Of a DNA stretch of 6,087 bases, positions 1 to 6,087 are shown in pieces (position 1 is the first letter of the stretch; each line of letters begins with the position of its first letter). The position numbers and the translations under genes were made by a program. The notes under the pieces are model-generated. The model was given only the letters and a program-made list of their open reading frames with translations. It ran no database searches and was not told the DNA's origin. Source of the DNA: an uncultured Gemmatimonadota bacterium (GTDB lineage Bacteria > Gemmatimonadota > Gemmatimonadetes > Gemmatimonadales > GWC2-71-9); contig CAMPKP010000175.1 of the NCBI GenBank assembly GCA_946887295.1, positions 1 through 6,087 on the forward strand, written 5' to 3'.

Positions 1-387
1 CCCCACCGGGGTGATGCGGGGATCGTCCTGGGTGGCCCAGACCGCGCCGGTGCCGTTCTCGGCATCCACCCGCATCGTGCGGAACTTGTAGATGGTGAAC
101 GGCCGGCCGCCGAGATCGCGGTTGCGCCGCCGGTTGCCGGCGTCGGCGCCGATCGCGCGCCGGTCGAGCCCGACCCGCTCCTGGGTGTAGAGCACCGGAC
201 CGCGCGAGGACAGCTTGACGGCTACGGCGATGAGAAGCAACAACGGCAGCGCGACGAAGAGGGCGAGCAATGCGATGACGATGTTCACGGCGCGATGAGC
301 AGCCACGTCTGCCTCCGTCTCAACGGCTGCGTGCTCCAGGACCGCTTGTGCCCCGGAGACGCGGACGCGCGCCGGGCTCGGGGTCAT
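1..387 (-). CDS. Bacterial sugar transferase, short form (5' part only, runs off left edge)
   Basis: This gene reads leftward, and the first 129 residues are visible. The family transfers a sugar-1-phosphate from a UDP-sugar to a membrane polyprenyl phosphate, the first step of exopolysaccharide, capsule or O-antigen synthesis. Seen here: a soluble N-terminus of about 32 residues; a hydrophobic helix at about residues 34-59 with a central Pro48, as in the re-entrant helix of these enzymes; then SSRGPVLYTQERVG, GGRPFTIYKFRTM, a DAENGTGAVWA stretch and DDPRITPVG, all family hallmarks. The four-helix N-terminal region of WbaP/WcaJ-type enzymes is absent, so this is the short form. An Arg/Gly/Ala-rich insert of about 18 residues separates ERVG from GGRPF. 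The ATG at 387 is chosen for length; its Shine-Dalgarno is weak. An in-frame ATG at 447 would add 20 unremarkable residues. The C-terminal half lies outside the window. Family call is firm; the sugar is unknown. Confidence 0.9.
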   Translation of the reverse strand, partial: MTPSPARVRVSGAQAVLEHAAVETEADVAAHRAVNIVIALLALFVALPLLLLIAVAVKLSSRGPVLYTQERVGLDRRAIGADAGNRRRNRDLGGRPFTIYKFRTMRVDAENGTGAVWATQDDPRITPVG

Positions 388-510
388 CGAACCCGTCAAC
401 AACTGATGCGAAGGCTGTCGGCGAGGCCCCGAGGTGGCTATGCCCATTCGTGTGGTCCGTTGGTGCGCCTATATAACCGGCCGCGGCTACGGCGGGGTTA
501 CGGGCGCGTT

Positions 511-557
511 GTCTCACGGTAACAGGGGAGCGCGATATCCCCTGTGACGTGTCTCAC
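511..557. promoter_or_regulatory. Candidate operator: two GTCTCAC repeats flanking a palindrome
   Basis: GTCTCAC occurs at 511-517 and again at 551-557. The repeats are exactly 40 bp apart, about four helical turns, so both would face the same side of the DNA. Between them lies the perfect 8-bp inverted repeat ACAGGGGA / TCCCCTGT. The block sits about 125-170 bp upstream of the leftward sugar transferase start, a usual distance for binding sites of sigma54 enhancer-binding proteins. The repeats are directly visible; the regulatory role is inferred. Confidence 0.4.
522..545. repeat. Perfect 8-bp inverted repeat with 8-bp spacer
   Basis: The left arm ACAGGGGA (522-529) and right arm TCCCCTGT (538-545) are exact reverse complements around the spacer GCGCGATA. 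No T-run follows on either strand, so a rho-independent terminator is unlikely. A dimeric repressor or activator site is the more natural reading. The arms match no operator I can name. Confidence 0.6.
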
Positions 558-829
558 TACCGCAGTTGTCAGCCGTGGCCTCGTTCGGCTGACCTCTTTG
601 ACGGGCGAAGAATCGGATCGGTCAGCTCGCCCAGACCGAAGCGGGCGAGCAGACGGCTGAAGCGCGAACGCTCTATGCGCAGCTCGGCGGACGGCCGGGC
701 GCCCTGGTCACCTGGGGCGCTCTCCGGCAGATCCGAAAGCGCGGAAACACGCGAGACTGGTCCCTGCTGAGCCATGCTGAGCCATTCGTCCAGAGTTTGA
801 CGCTGTCCGGCGGCATGGCACCAGGATGA
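549..829 (+). pseudogene. Possible decayed or frameshifted small gene, family not recognised
   Basis: From 602 to the TGA at 827-829 one frame is open for 75 codons. Its composition looks protein-like, with segments such as LYAQLGGRPGALVTWGALRQ and DWSLLSHAEPF. By hand count the second codon position is poorest in G+C and positions one and three are similar and higher. The frame has no start codon, because a TGA at 599 closes it. Immediately downstream, ATCGG is duplicated in tandem (612-616 and 617-621). Removing one copy joins this frame to the frame of the GTG at 549, giving about 91 residues. The opposite strand is open in the same codon phase (ATG at 775 to 569, open back to about 850), so the direction is uncertain. 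It could be a remnant, a real minus-strand gene, or a GC-driven chance frame. I recognise no family. Confidence 0.2.
766..785. repeat. Perfect tandem duplication of a 10-bp unit
   Basis: GCTGAGCCAT occurs twice without a gap, at 766-775 and 776-785. The unit length is not a multiple of three, so if the stretch was once coding, the duplication would shift the frame. Simple slippage is the likeliest origin. Confidence 0.7.
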
Positions 830-887
830 TTCAATAATGACGCCGCAAGATCACGCCCTGCGACGGAGTTCATAATCTGTCGAGATC

Positions 888-916
888 TGGATATCTAAGC
901 CACTAGCTTATACAAT
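888..916 (+). promoter_or_regulatory. Candidate rightward sigma70-type promoter
   Basis: A -35-like TGGATA (888-893; 4 of 6 consensus bases) and a -10 TACAAT (911-916; 5 of 6) are separated by exactly 17 bp inside an AT-rich island. Transcription would begin near 923 and run toward the small ORF at 1106 and the response regulator at 1206, leaving a leader of roughly 180-280 nucleotides. It is weaker than the promoter at 2240. Confidence 0.35.
896..910. repeat. Small inverted repeat inside the candidate promoter spacer
   Basis: TAAGC (896-900) and GCTTA (906-910) are exact reverse complements around CACTA. The element fills most of the spacer of the rightward candidate promoter and overlaps the -10 of the leftward one, where a bound regulator could block both. 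The arms are only 5 bp, so chance is possible. Confidence 0.3.
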
Positions 917-934
917 GTTACCATCTCATGCCAG
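907..934 (-). promoter_or_regulatory. Candidate leftward sigma70-type promoter
   Basis: On the minus strand CTGGCA (929-934, 4 of 6) and TATAAG (907-912, 5 of 6) are 16 bp apart. Transcription would run leftward toward the possible minus-strand frame at 775-569 and the sugar transferase at 387. It overlaps the rightward candidate, so the island could act as a divergent promoter. No transcript is shown by the sequence alone. Confidence 0.28.
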
Positions 935-1090
935 TGCCCAGAGCCAGCCGATGTCCCGGAGGCGTTCGTTGCTCGGGGTCAACAAGGTGGATGCGTCCCT
1001 CCATCACAGCCTCCCGGGGTTTCTGCCGTGGCACGCCAGCATCCAAACTGTGGCGCCATTCCAGCGATTTTCGGCGCGGCCGCGCCGGTC

Positions 1091-1098
1091 GAGGAAGG
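1091..1098 (+). promoter_or_regulatory. Strong ribosome-binding site before the small ORF
   Basis: GAGGAAGG lies 7 nucleotides before the ATG at 1106. It is a far better Shine-Dalgarno than anything in front of the response regulator start at 1206, and is the main reason to believe the small ORF is translated. Confidence 0.5.
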
Positions 1099-1105
1099 TA
1101 AATTG

Positions 1106-1222
1106 ATGGGACGCATAAATTTGCATATTTCGGTATGGGCTGCACGACTCCTGCTGTCAAAGCCGCCAGCGACCATCCCGCTGTCCCTCCACTCTGGCTT
1201 TCCACATGGCGAATCGAGATAG
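1106..1222 (+). CDS. Small 38-residue ORF overlapping the response regulator start (possible leader peptide)
   Basis: The ATG at 1106 follows a strong Shine-Dalgarno with ideal spacing and opens 38 codons ending in TAG at 1220-1222. The peptide begins MGRINLHISVWAARLLLSK and ends with PHGESR. A short apolar stretch (about residues 8-17) is too short for a confident membrane helix. Its last 17 bases overlap the downstream response regulator, whose ATG at 1206 has no clear ribosome-binding site. That layout fits translational coupling or a leader peptide, where ribosomes ending at 1222 restart at the nearby ATG. I recognise no family. Alternatively the Shine-Dalgarno match is chance and the AT-rich bases here belong to a promoter. 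Codon use is more AT-rich at the start than in the neighbouring genes. Confidence 0.35.
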   Translation: MGRINLHISVWAARLLLSKPPATIPLSLHSGFPHGESR

Positions 1223-2162
1223 GGCCCCCAACGCGCCGCTCGTGCTGATCGCGAACGACCAGGAATGGTCCGCGCGATCGCTGGAGAGCATACTGGGACC
1301 GAATGGCTTCTCGGTCGTGAGAGCCTACACCGGTCTGCAGGCCCTCGAGCGTGCCAGAACTTCGCAGCCCGACCTCATCATCCTCGACGCCCAGATGCCG
1401 GACATGCATGGGTTCGAGGTCTGCCGCACTCTTCGCGCCGATCCCCGATTCAGCGCCACCACGCCGATCGTGATCACCACCTCCGGGCCATCGGGCCGCA
1501 CCCAGCGGCTCGAGGCCTACCGGGCCGGAGCGTGGGAGTTTCTCGGCCAGCCGCTCGACGGCGAGGCGCTGCTCCTCAAGCTGAACACGTTCCTTCAGTC
1601 CAAGCGCGAAGTGGACAGTCTGCGCGAGGAAAATCTTCTCGACCCGGGCACCGGGCTCTACAACATGCGGGGCCTCTCCCGTCGCGCCCGCGAGATCGGC
1701 GCGGAGGCCTTCAGGCGGCGGGATCCCATCGCCTGCGTCGTGTTCTCTCCCGACGGCGGCGAGGAGGACGCAGACTTCCAGGAGGACGAGGAGTCGCGCC
1801 GGATGTCCGACCAGGTCGGGCTCCTGTTCCGCCAGTCGGGTCGCGCGTCGGACGCGATCGGGCGACTGGGGCAGCTGGAGTACGGCGTGATCGCGCCCGC
1901 CACCGGACCCGACGCCGCCGTCCGCATGGTGCGCCGGCTGGGCGGGGCGATCGAGTCCTCTCCGATCCCCGTGCGCGGCGGTGAGAAGACACTGCGACTA
2001 CGCGCGGGGTACTGCGCCGTTCCCGACTTCGCGGAATCCTCGGTGGATGCGGTGGAGCTCCTCCTTCGCGCCACCAGCGCCCTTCGCGACCTCAAGCGCG
2101 AAGGCTCGGCCGGAGAGCGGATTCGTGCCTTCGAGCAGGTGCCCACCAAATTCGCGAACTAG
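1206..2162 (+). CDS. Response regulator: receiver domain plus degenerate GGDEF domain
   Basis: This 318-residue cytoplasmic protein has a receiver domain (about 12-130), a short linker and a GGDEF-like domain (about 143-300). In the receiver, D61 in LIILDAQMPDMHG is the phospho-acceptor, the acidic pocket is N17-D18, and T91/T92 sit at the switch position. The near-invariant lysine is replaced by Gln115 (EFLGQPLD), so normal phospho-activation is doubtful. The second domain opens with DPGTGLYN (146-153), matching the conserved DPLTGLYN of diguanylate cyclases, but the signature reads GQLEY (222-226) instead of GGDEF. The usual metal-binding and GHxxGD region is replaced by an acidic stretch (184-197). 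Cyclase activity is therefore unlikely. RASD (213-216) lies five residues before the signature, where the RxxD c-di-GMP inhibitory site sits, so it may bind c-di-GMP without making it (inference). The start at 1206 has no good ribosome-binding site and overlaps the small ORF. No partner kinase is adjacent on this transcript; the kinase at 3891 is the nearest. Confidence 0.88.
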   Translation: MANRDRAPNAPLVLIANDQEWSARSLESILGPNGFSVVRAYTGLQALERARTSQPDLIILDAQMPDMHGFEVCRTLRADPRFSATTPIVITTSGPSGRTQRLEAYRAGAWEFLGQPLDGEALLLKLNTFLQSKREVDSLREENLLDPGTGLYNMRGLSRRAREIGAEAFRRRDPIACVVFSPDGGEEDADFQEDEESRRMSDQVGLLFRQSGRASDAIGRLGQLEYGVIAPATGPDAAVRMVRRLGGAIESSPIPVRGGEKTLRLRAGYCAVPDFAESSVDAVELLLRATSALRDLKREGSAGERIRAFEQVPTKFAN

Positions 2163-2239
2163 GCGGCTAAATGTAGAGAACCCACTACGATATATGGTGC
2201 GACGACACATCGCTTTGTAGCGTCCCTCCCGCAGAATTC

Positions 2240-2268
2240 TTGACTTATCGGCCCGTCTGTTGTATAAG
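2240..2268 (+). promoter_or_regulatory. Near-consensus sigma70 promoter of the sigma54-activator/kinase operon
   Basis: TTGACT (2240-2245, 5 of 6) and TATAAG (2263-2268, 5 of 6) are separated by exactly 17 bp. Transcription would start near 2275, giving a leader of about 100 nucleotides before the ATG at 2374. It lies in the 211-base gap after the upstream response regulator, so the activator and kinase can be made independently of it. It is the best promoter in the window. Confidence 0.7.
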
Positions 2269-2319
2269 AGACACTCCTTGTGTACCCCGGACCCGCACTC
2301 GCAATAGCAGCGCCTGCCT

Positions 2320-2340
2320 CTCCTCTGAACGGAAGAGGGG
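2320..2340 (+). repeat. Short hairpin in the leader of the activator gene
   Basis: The CTCCTCT segment (2320-2326) can pair with AGAGGGG (2334-2340), with one G-U wobble, around a 7-base loop. It ends 21 bases before the Shine-Dalgarno GAGGAG (2362-2367). No T-run follows, so it is not a terminator. It may simply shape the 5' leader; no known riboswitch is recognised. Confidence 0.3.
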
Positions 2341-2361
2341 CCGAGACACGTCCACCCGACC

Positions 2362-2367
2362 GAGGAG
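2362..2367 (+). promoter_or_regulatory. Ribosome-binding site of the sigma54 activator gene
   Basis: GAGGAG is placed 6 bases before the ATG at 2374 and fixes that start. It is the clearest Shine-Dalgarno among the large genes here. Confidence 0.75.
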
Positions 2368-2373
2368 CGCAGG

Positions 2374-3890
<1,517 letters not shown>

Positions 3891-3894
<4 letters not shown>

Positions 3895-5063
3895 CCCCTG
3901 ATACCGTGATCACCGGCCCGACCAGCGGCGAGCGCCGCAAGGTCGCGCCGGGTTCTCCCCCGCCCAGGCTCTGGGATCCCGACGGCGCGCCGCCCGCAGC
4001 CATCGGTCCTGCCCTGTGGAACGCCCTGCACGAGGCCGTGCTGGCGACGCAGGCGGAGTGGGAGCGCGCCATCGAGCATGCCTCGGGCGCGGAGGAGGTC
4101 ACCGGTCAGCTGGCCCAGCTCTCGACGGCGGTCCGTCAGCACTTCATCGGGCCGGCGGACGAGCCCGTCGAGGTGCCGAGGACGGCCCTCGCCCGGCGGC
4201 TGCTGGGACTGCTGCGCGGCGCCTTCCTGGAGCGGGCGCAGGCCCTGCCGGCGCCCGCCGACTCGGGGCAGCTCCTCCGGCTCCTCGGCGCGATCGAGCA
4301 GGTGAGCGATCGGCTGGAGGCCGACTGGTCGCAGCACTTCGCCGACCGGCTCTCCTCGCCCGACGGGCTGGAGCTGGTGGTCGAGGTGGCCCACGATCTC
4401 CGATCGCCGCTCACCTCCATTCTCTTCCTCGCCGAGACCCTTCAGCGGGGGCGCAGCGGGGCCGTGAATGCGGTGCAGGAGCGGCAGCTCGGCCTCATCT
4501 ACAGCGCCGCCTTCGGCCTCAGCTCGGTGGCCAGCGACGTGATCGAGCTGGCCCGCGGCGGCGACCGGCTGGTGGATCTCGACCCCATCCCGTTCTCGGT
4601 CACCGACATCTTCGAGTCGGTGCGGGACATCGTCCAGCCGATCGCCGAGGAGAAGAGCCTGACCGTGCAGCTCGCGACGCCCGAGGCCGACTTCCGCATC
4701 GGGCACCCGGTGGCGCTGAGCCGGGTGCTGCTCAACCTCACGACCAACGCCCTCAAGTTCACCGCGGAAGGCTTCGTGGAAGTGGTCGCCCGGCAGACCG
4801 GCGCCCGGCGCCTCGAGTTCTCGGTGCGCGACACCGGCCGCGGCATCCCGCCCCAGTCCATGGCGACGCTCTTCGAGCCGTTCCGCAGGCGGCAGAAGGC
4901 CGGGGAGTACGCCTTCTCGGGCTCGGGGCTGGGCCTCTCCATCTGCCGCAAGCTGGTGGAGGCGATGGGCTCCACTCTCCAGGTCGAGACCGAGCAGGGG
5001 GTCGGCACCCGCTTCTACTTCGAGCTGGACCTCCCGCTGGCCGGAGAGACCCCCCTCGGGTAG
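3891..5063 (+). CDS. Soluble sensor histidine kinase, partner of the NtrC-type regulator
   Basis: This 390-residue kinase starts at a GTG sharing bases with the activator stop (GTGA, 3891-3894), the usual sign of translational coupling; an in-frame GTG at 3906 is the alternative. The N-terminal 150 residues look helical and charged (about 40-150), match no sensor domain I know, and contain no membrane segment or PAS signature. The kinase core is canonical: H box EVAHDLRSPLTS with H168, N box LLNLTTNALKF with N286, G1 DTGRGI (314-319), F box FEPF (328-331) and G2 GSGLGLSI (344-351). The position four after the histidine is Ser172, where Thr or Asn is linked to phosphatase activity. A cytoplasmic kinase without a known sensor suggests an internal signal or a partner protein. 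The frame is also open about 140 codons upstream inside the activator gene, but that part is a shadow frame. Confidence 0.93.
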
Positions 5064-5074
5064 AGCCCCTACCC
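5058..5074 (+). terminator. Hairpin overlapping the kinase stop codon (weak terminator candidate)
   Basis: GGGTAG (5058-5063) and CTACCC (5069-5074) are exact reverse complements around AGCCC. The stop codon lies in the left arm. No T-run follows, so efficient intrinsic termination is doubtful. The hairpin could mark the operon end, protect the 3' end, or be chance. Confidence 0.3.
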
Positions 5075-5094
5075 ACCGCGTCCGGCCCCGGCTA

Positions 5095-5105
5095 AATTCT
5101 TGACG
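5095..5105 (+). promoter_or_regulatory. -35-like element upstream of the NYN gene, shared with the 2240 promoter
   Basis: AATTCTTGAC (5095-5104) is identical to the ten bases at 2235-2244 that contain the -35 of the activator promoter. Here, however, no good -10 lies 16-18 bp downstream (the 17-bp position reads CGAGTG). It may be a weak promoter, one read by another sigma factor, or a shared protein site. The distance to the NYN start is about 213 bases. Confidence 0.28.
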
Positions 5106-5213
5106 CTGGCCACTCTGAGAGGCGAGTGCTGTTGCGCGAACCGGCGACCCGGCCGGACGCCGCGCGGCCGATGCCCCGCACCCGCGTCGTAGTGGCGACA
5201 GCGTGACCCCATG

Positions 5214-5304
5214 CGGGTCTCAGTCCCCAGCATCGCTCCACCGACCTGCCGAAGACCGGGTCCGGCGAGGTGTCGCGAGCGGTGAACGGGGGGCGTGAGA
5301 CCCG
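5214..5304. repeat. 9-bp inverted repeat with distant arms before the NYN gene
   Basis: CGGGTCTCA (5214-5222) and TGAGACCCG (5296-5304) are exact reverse complements separated by 73 bases. The right arm contains GTGAGAC (5295-5301), the reverse complement of the GTCTCAC repeats at 511 and 551. The right arm ends 13 bases before the chosen start at 5318, so pairing in RNA or binding of a protein at both arms could affect expression. Confidence 0.4.
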
Positions 5305-5317
5305 GAACGAGAGAGAC

Positions 5318-6087
5318 GTGAACCGACCCATCCGGCCCGCTCGGCATCTGAGCCAGCCCCCCGTGCACGCCCCGAACGCCGCCCTGCTGATCGACTTCGA
5401 CAATGTGACCCTGGGGATCCAGAAGGATCTGACCAAGGAGCTGCGGACGCTCCTGAACAGCGACATCATCAAGGGCAAGGTCGCCGTACAGCGGGCCTAT
5501 GCCGACTGGCGCCGCTACCCGCAGTACATCGTCTCCCTCTCCGAATCGTCGATCGATCTCATCTTCGCACCGGCCTTCGGCTCCACCAAGAAGAACGCGA
5601 CCGACATCCGTCTCGCCATCGACGCCATCGAGCTGGTCTTCACCCGGCCCGAGATCGGGACCTTCATCCTGCTCTCCGGCGACAGCGACTTCTCGACCAT
5701 GGTGATCAAGCTGAAGGAGTACGGGAAGTACGTGATCGGCGTCGGCATCCGGGAATCGGCGAGCGACCTGCTGATCCAGAACTGCGACGAGTACTACTCG
5801 TACAACGACCTGGCGGGCCTCACCAAGGAAGTGGACACCCCGTCGATTCAGCGCGATCCCTGGGAGCTGGCGGGTCAGGCCGTGGCTCAGATGGCGCGCA
5901 ACGGCGACGTGATGCGCTCCGACCGGCTCAAGCAGGTGATGCAGCAGATCGATCCCAACTTCGACGAGCGGAACGCCGGCTTCAACCGGTTCAGCAAGTT
6001 CGTCCTCGAGGCGGGGCAGCGCGGTGTCGTCACGGTGACCAAGCTCGACAACGGGCAGTTCGAGGTCTCGCCGGGTACCGTCGCCCT
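5318..6087 (+). CDS. NYN-domain (LabA-like) putative ribonuclease with LOTUS/OST-HTH domain (3' end cut)
   Basis: 256 codons are visible and the frame runs off the right edge. The NYN domain (about 21-165) has a PIN-like fold and in this family is linked to metal-dependent RNA cleavage. Candidate catalytic acids are D26 and D28 in LLIDFDN, D96 in TDIRLAID and D122/D124 in LSGDSDF, all intact. A second domain (about 180-250), with WELAGQAVAQM followed by FNRFSKFVLEAGQRGVV and a final FEV strand, matches the LOTUS/OST-HTH winged-helix fold, which binds RNA. The GTG at 5318 is chosen because it follows a purine-rich GAGAGA and leaves a short basic N-terminus; an in-frame GTG at 5282 with GAGGTG before it (5267-5272) would add 12 residues. 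No signal peptide is present. It probably acts in RNA processing or decay in the cytoplasm; the substrate is unknown. It is likely a unit separate from the kinase operon, 254 bases upstream. Confidence 0.88.
   Translation, partial: MNRPIRPARHLSQPPVHAPNAALLIDFDNVTLGIQKDLTKELRTLLNSDIIKGKVAVQRAYADWRRYPQYIVSLSESSIDLIFAPAFGSTKKNATDIRLAIDAIELVFTRPEIGTFILLSGDSDFSTMVIKLKEYGKYVIGVGIRESASDLLIQNCDEYYSYNDLAGLTKEVDTPSIQRDPWELAGQAVAQMARNGDVMRSDRLKQVMQQIDPNFDERNAGFNRFSKFVLEAGQRGVVTVTKLDNGQFEVSPGTVA

Larger units (their letters stand above)
388..1105. other. Long intergenic region between the sugar transferase and the signalling genes
   Basis: About 720 bases hold no gene I can firmly support. They contain, left to right: a palindrome flanked by two GTCTCAC repeats (511-557); a stretch in coding-like phase that may be a decayed gene (549-829); a 10-bp tandem repeat (766-785); an AT-rich island (about 826-935) carrying candidate promoters for both directions and a small inverted repeat; and a GC-rich stretch (936-1090) in which I see no feature. 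Open frames on both strands here lack start signals and recognisable motifs. Confidence 0.6.

Noticed and set aside
816..831. Sigma54-like -24 box TGGCAC at 816, and another at 1029
   Set aside because: Neither has the required GC of the -12 element at the right spacing (TGATT and CATCC stand there). No good -24/-12 pair was found upstream of the sugar transferase either.
915..1106. A 63-residue plus-strand frame starting at ATG 915
   Set aside because: The ATG lies inside the candidate -10 and has no ribosome-binding site; the product is Ser/Arg/Pro-rich with no motifs.
918..1409. A 163-residue minus-strand frame across the response regulator start
   Set aside because: It is antisense to the receiver domain, lacks a ribosome-binding site and motifs, and its composition is typical of a shadow frame.
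2211..2222. Mini hairpin CGCT-TTGT-AGCG after the response regulator as a terminator
   Set aside because: It has only a 4-bp stem and no T-run follows; too weak to call.
4016..5095. A 359-residue plus-strand frame overlapping the kinase
   Set aside because: It is an Arg/Gly/Ala/Pro-rich out-of-phase reading of the kinase gene with no motifs.

Overview
The window is GC-rich (by eye about two thirds G+C), with strong G/C preference at codon third positions and GTG starts. No marker gene fixes the taxonomy. The high GC, the NtrC-type regulator, the soluble kinase and the NYN-LOTUS protein fit a Gram-negative-type soil or sediment lineage such as Rokubacteria/Methylomirabilota or a deltaproteobacterial relative. 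That is a guess from general resemblance, not a measurement.

Layout. At the left edge, leftward, is the 5' part of a short-form bacterial sugar transferase (polyprenyl-phosphate phosphoglycosyl transferase), which starts surface polysaccharide or exopolysaccharide synthesis. Between it and the next firm gene lie about 700 bases (388-1105). This stretch holds a compact palindrome flanked by two GTCTCAC repeats, a possible decayed gene, a 10-bp tandem repeat and an AT-rich island with candidate divergent promoters. Next, rightward, comes a well-supported ribosome-binding site with a 38-codon small ORF whose end overlaps the start of a receiver plus degenerate-GGDEF response regulator (1206-2162). 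A near-consensus sigma70 promoter (2240-2268) then precedes an NtrC-type sigma54 activator (2374-3894). The activator overlaps, by a GTGA junction, a soluble histidine kinase (3891-5063). After a 254-base gap with repeated motifs, a NYN-domain nuclease-like protein with a C-terminal LOTUS/OST-HTH domain begins at about 5318 and runs off the right edge.

How the genes may work together. The kinase and the sigma54 activator form a translationally coupled two-component pair. The upstream receiver/GGDEF-like protein has lost the cyclase signature (GQLEY instead of GGDEF) but keeps an RxxD at the position of the c-di-GMP inhibitory site, so it could be a nucleotide sensor instead of an enzyme. The sugar transferase is an attractive target for this regulation, but the sequence does not prove the link. 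The NYN-LOTUS gene looks like a separate RNA-metabolism unit. No RNA gene, CRISPR array or intact mobile element was seen.
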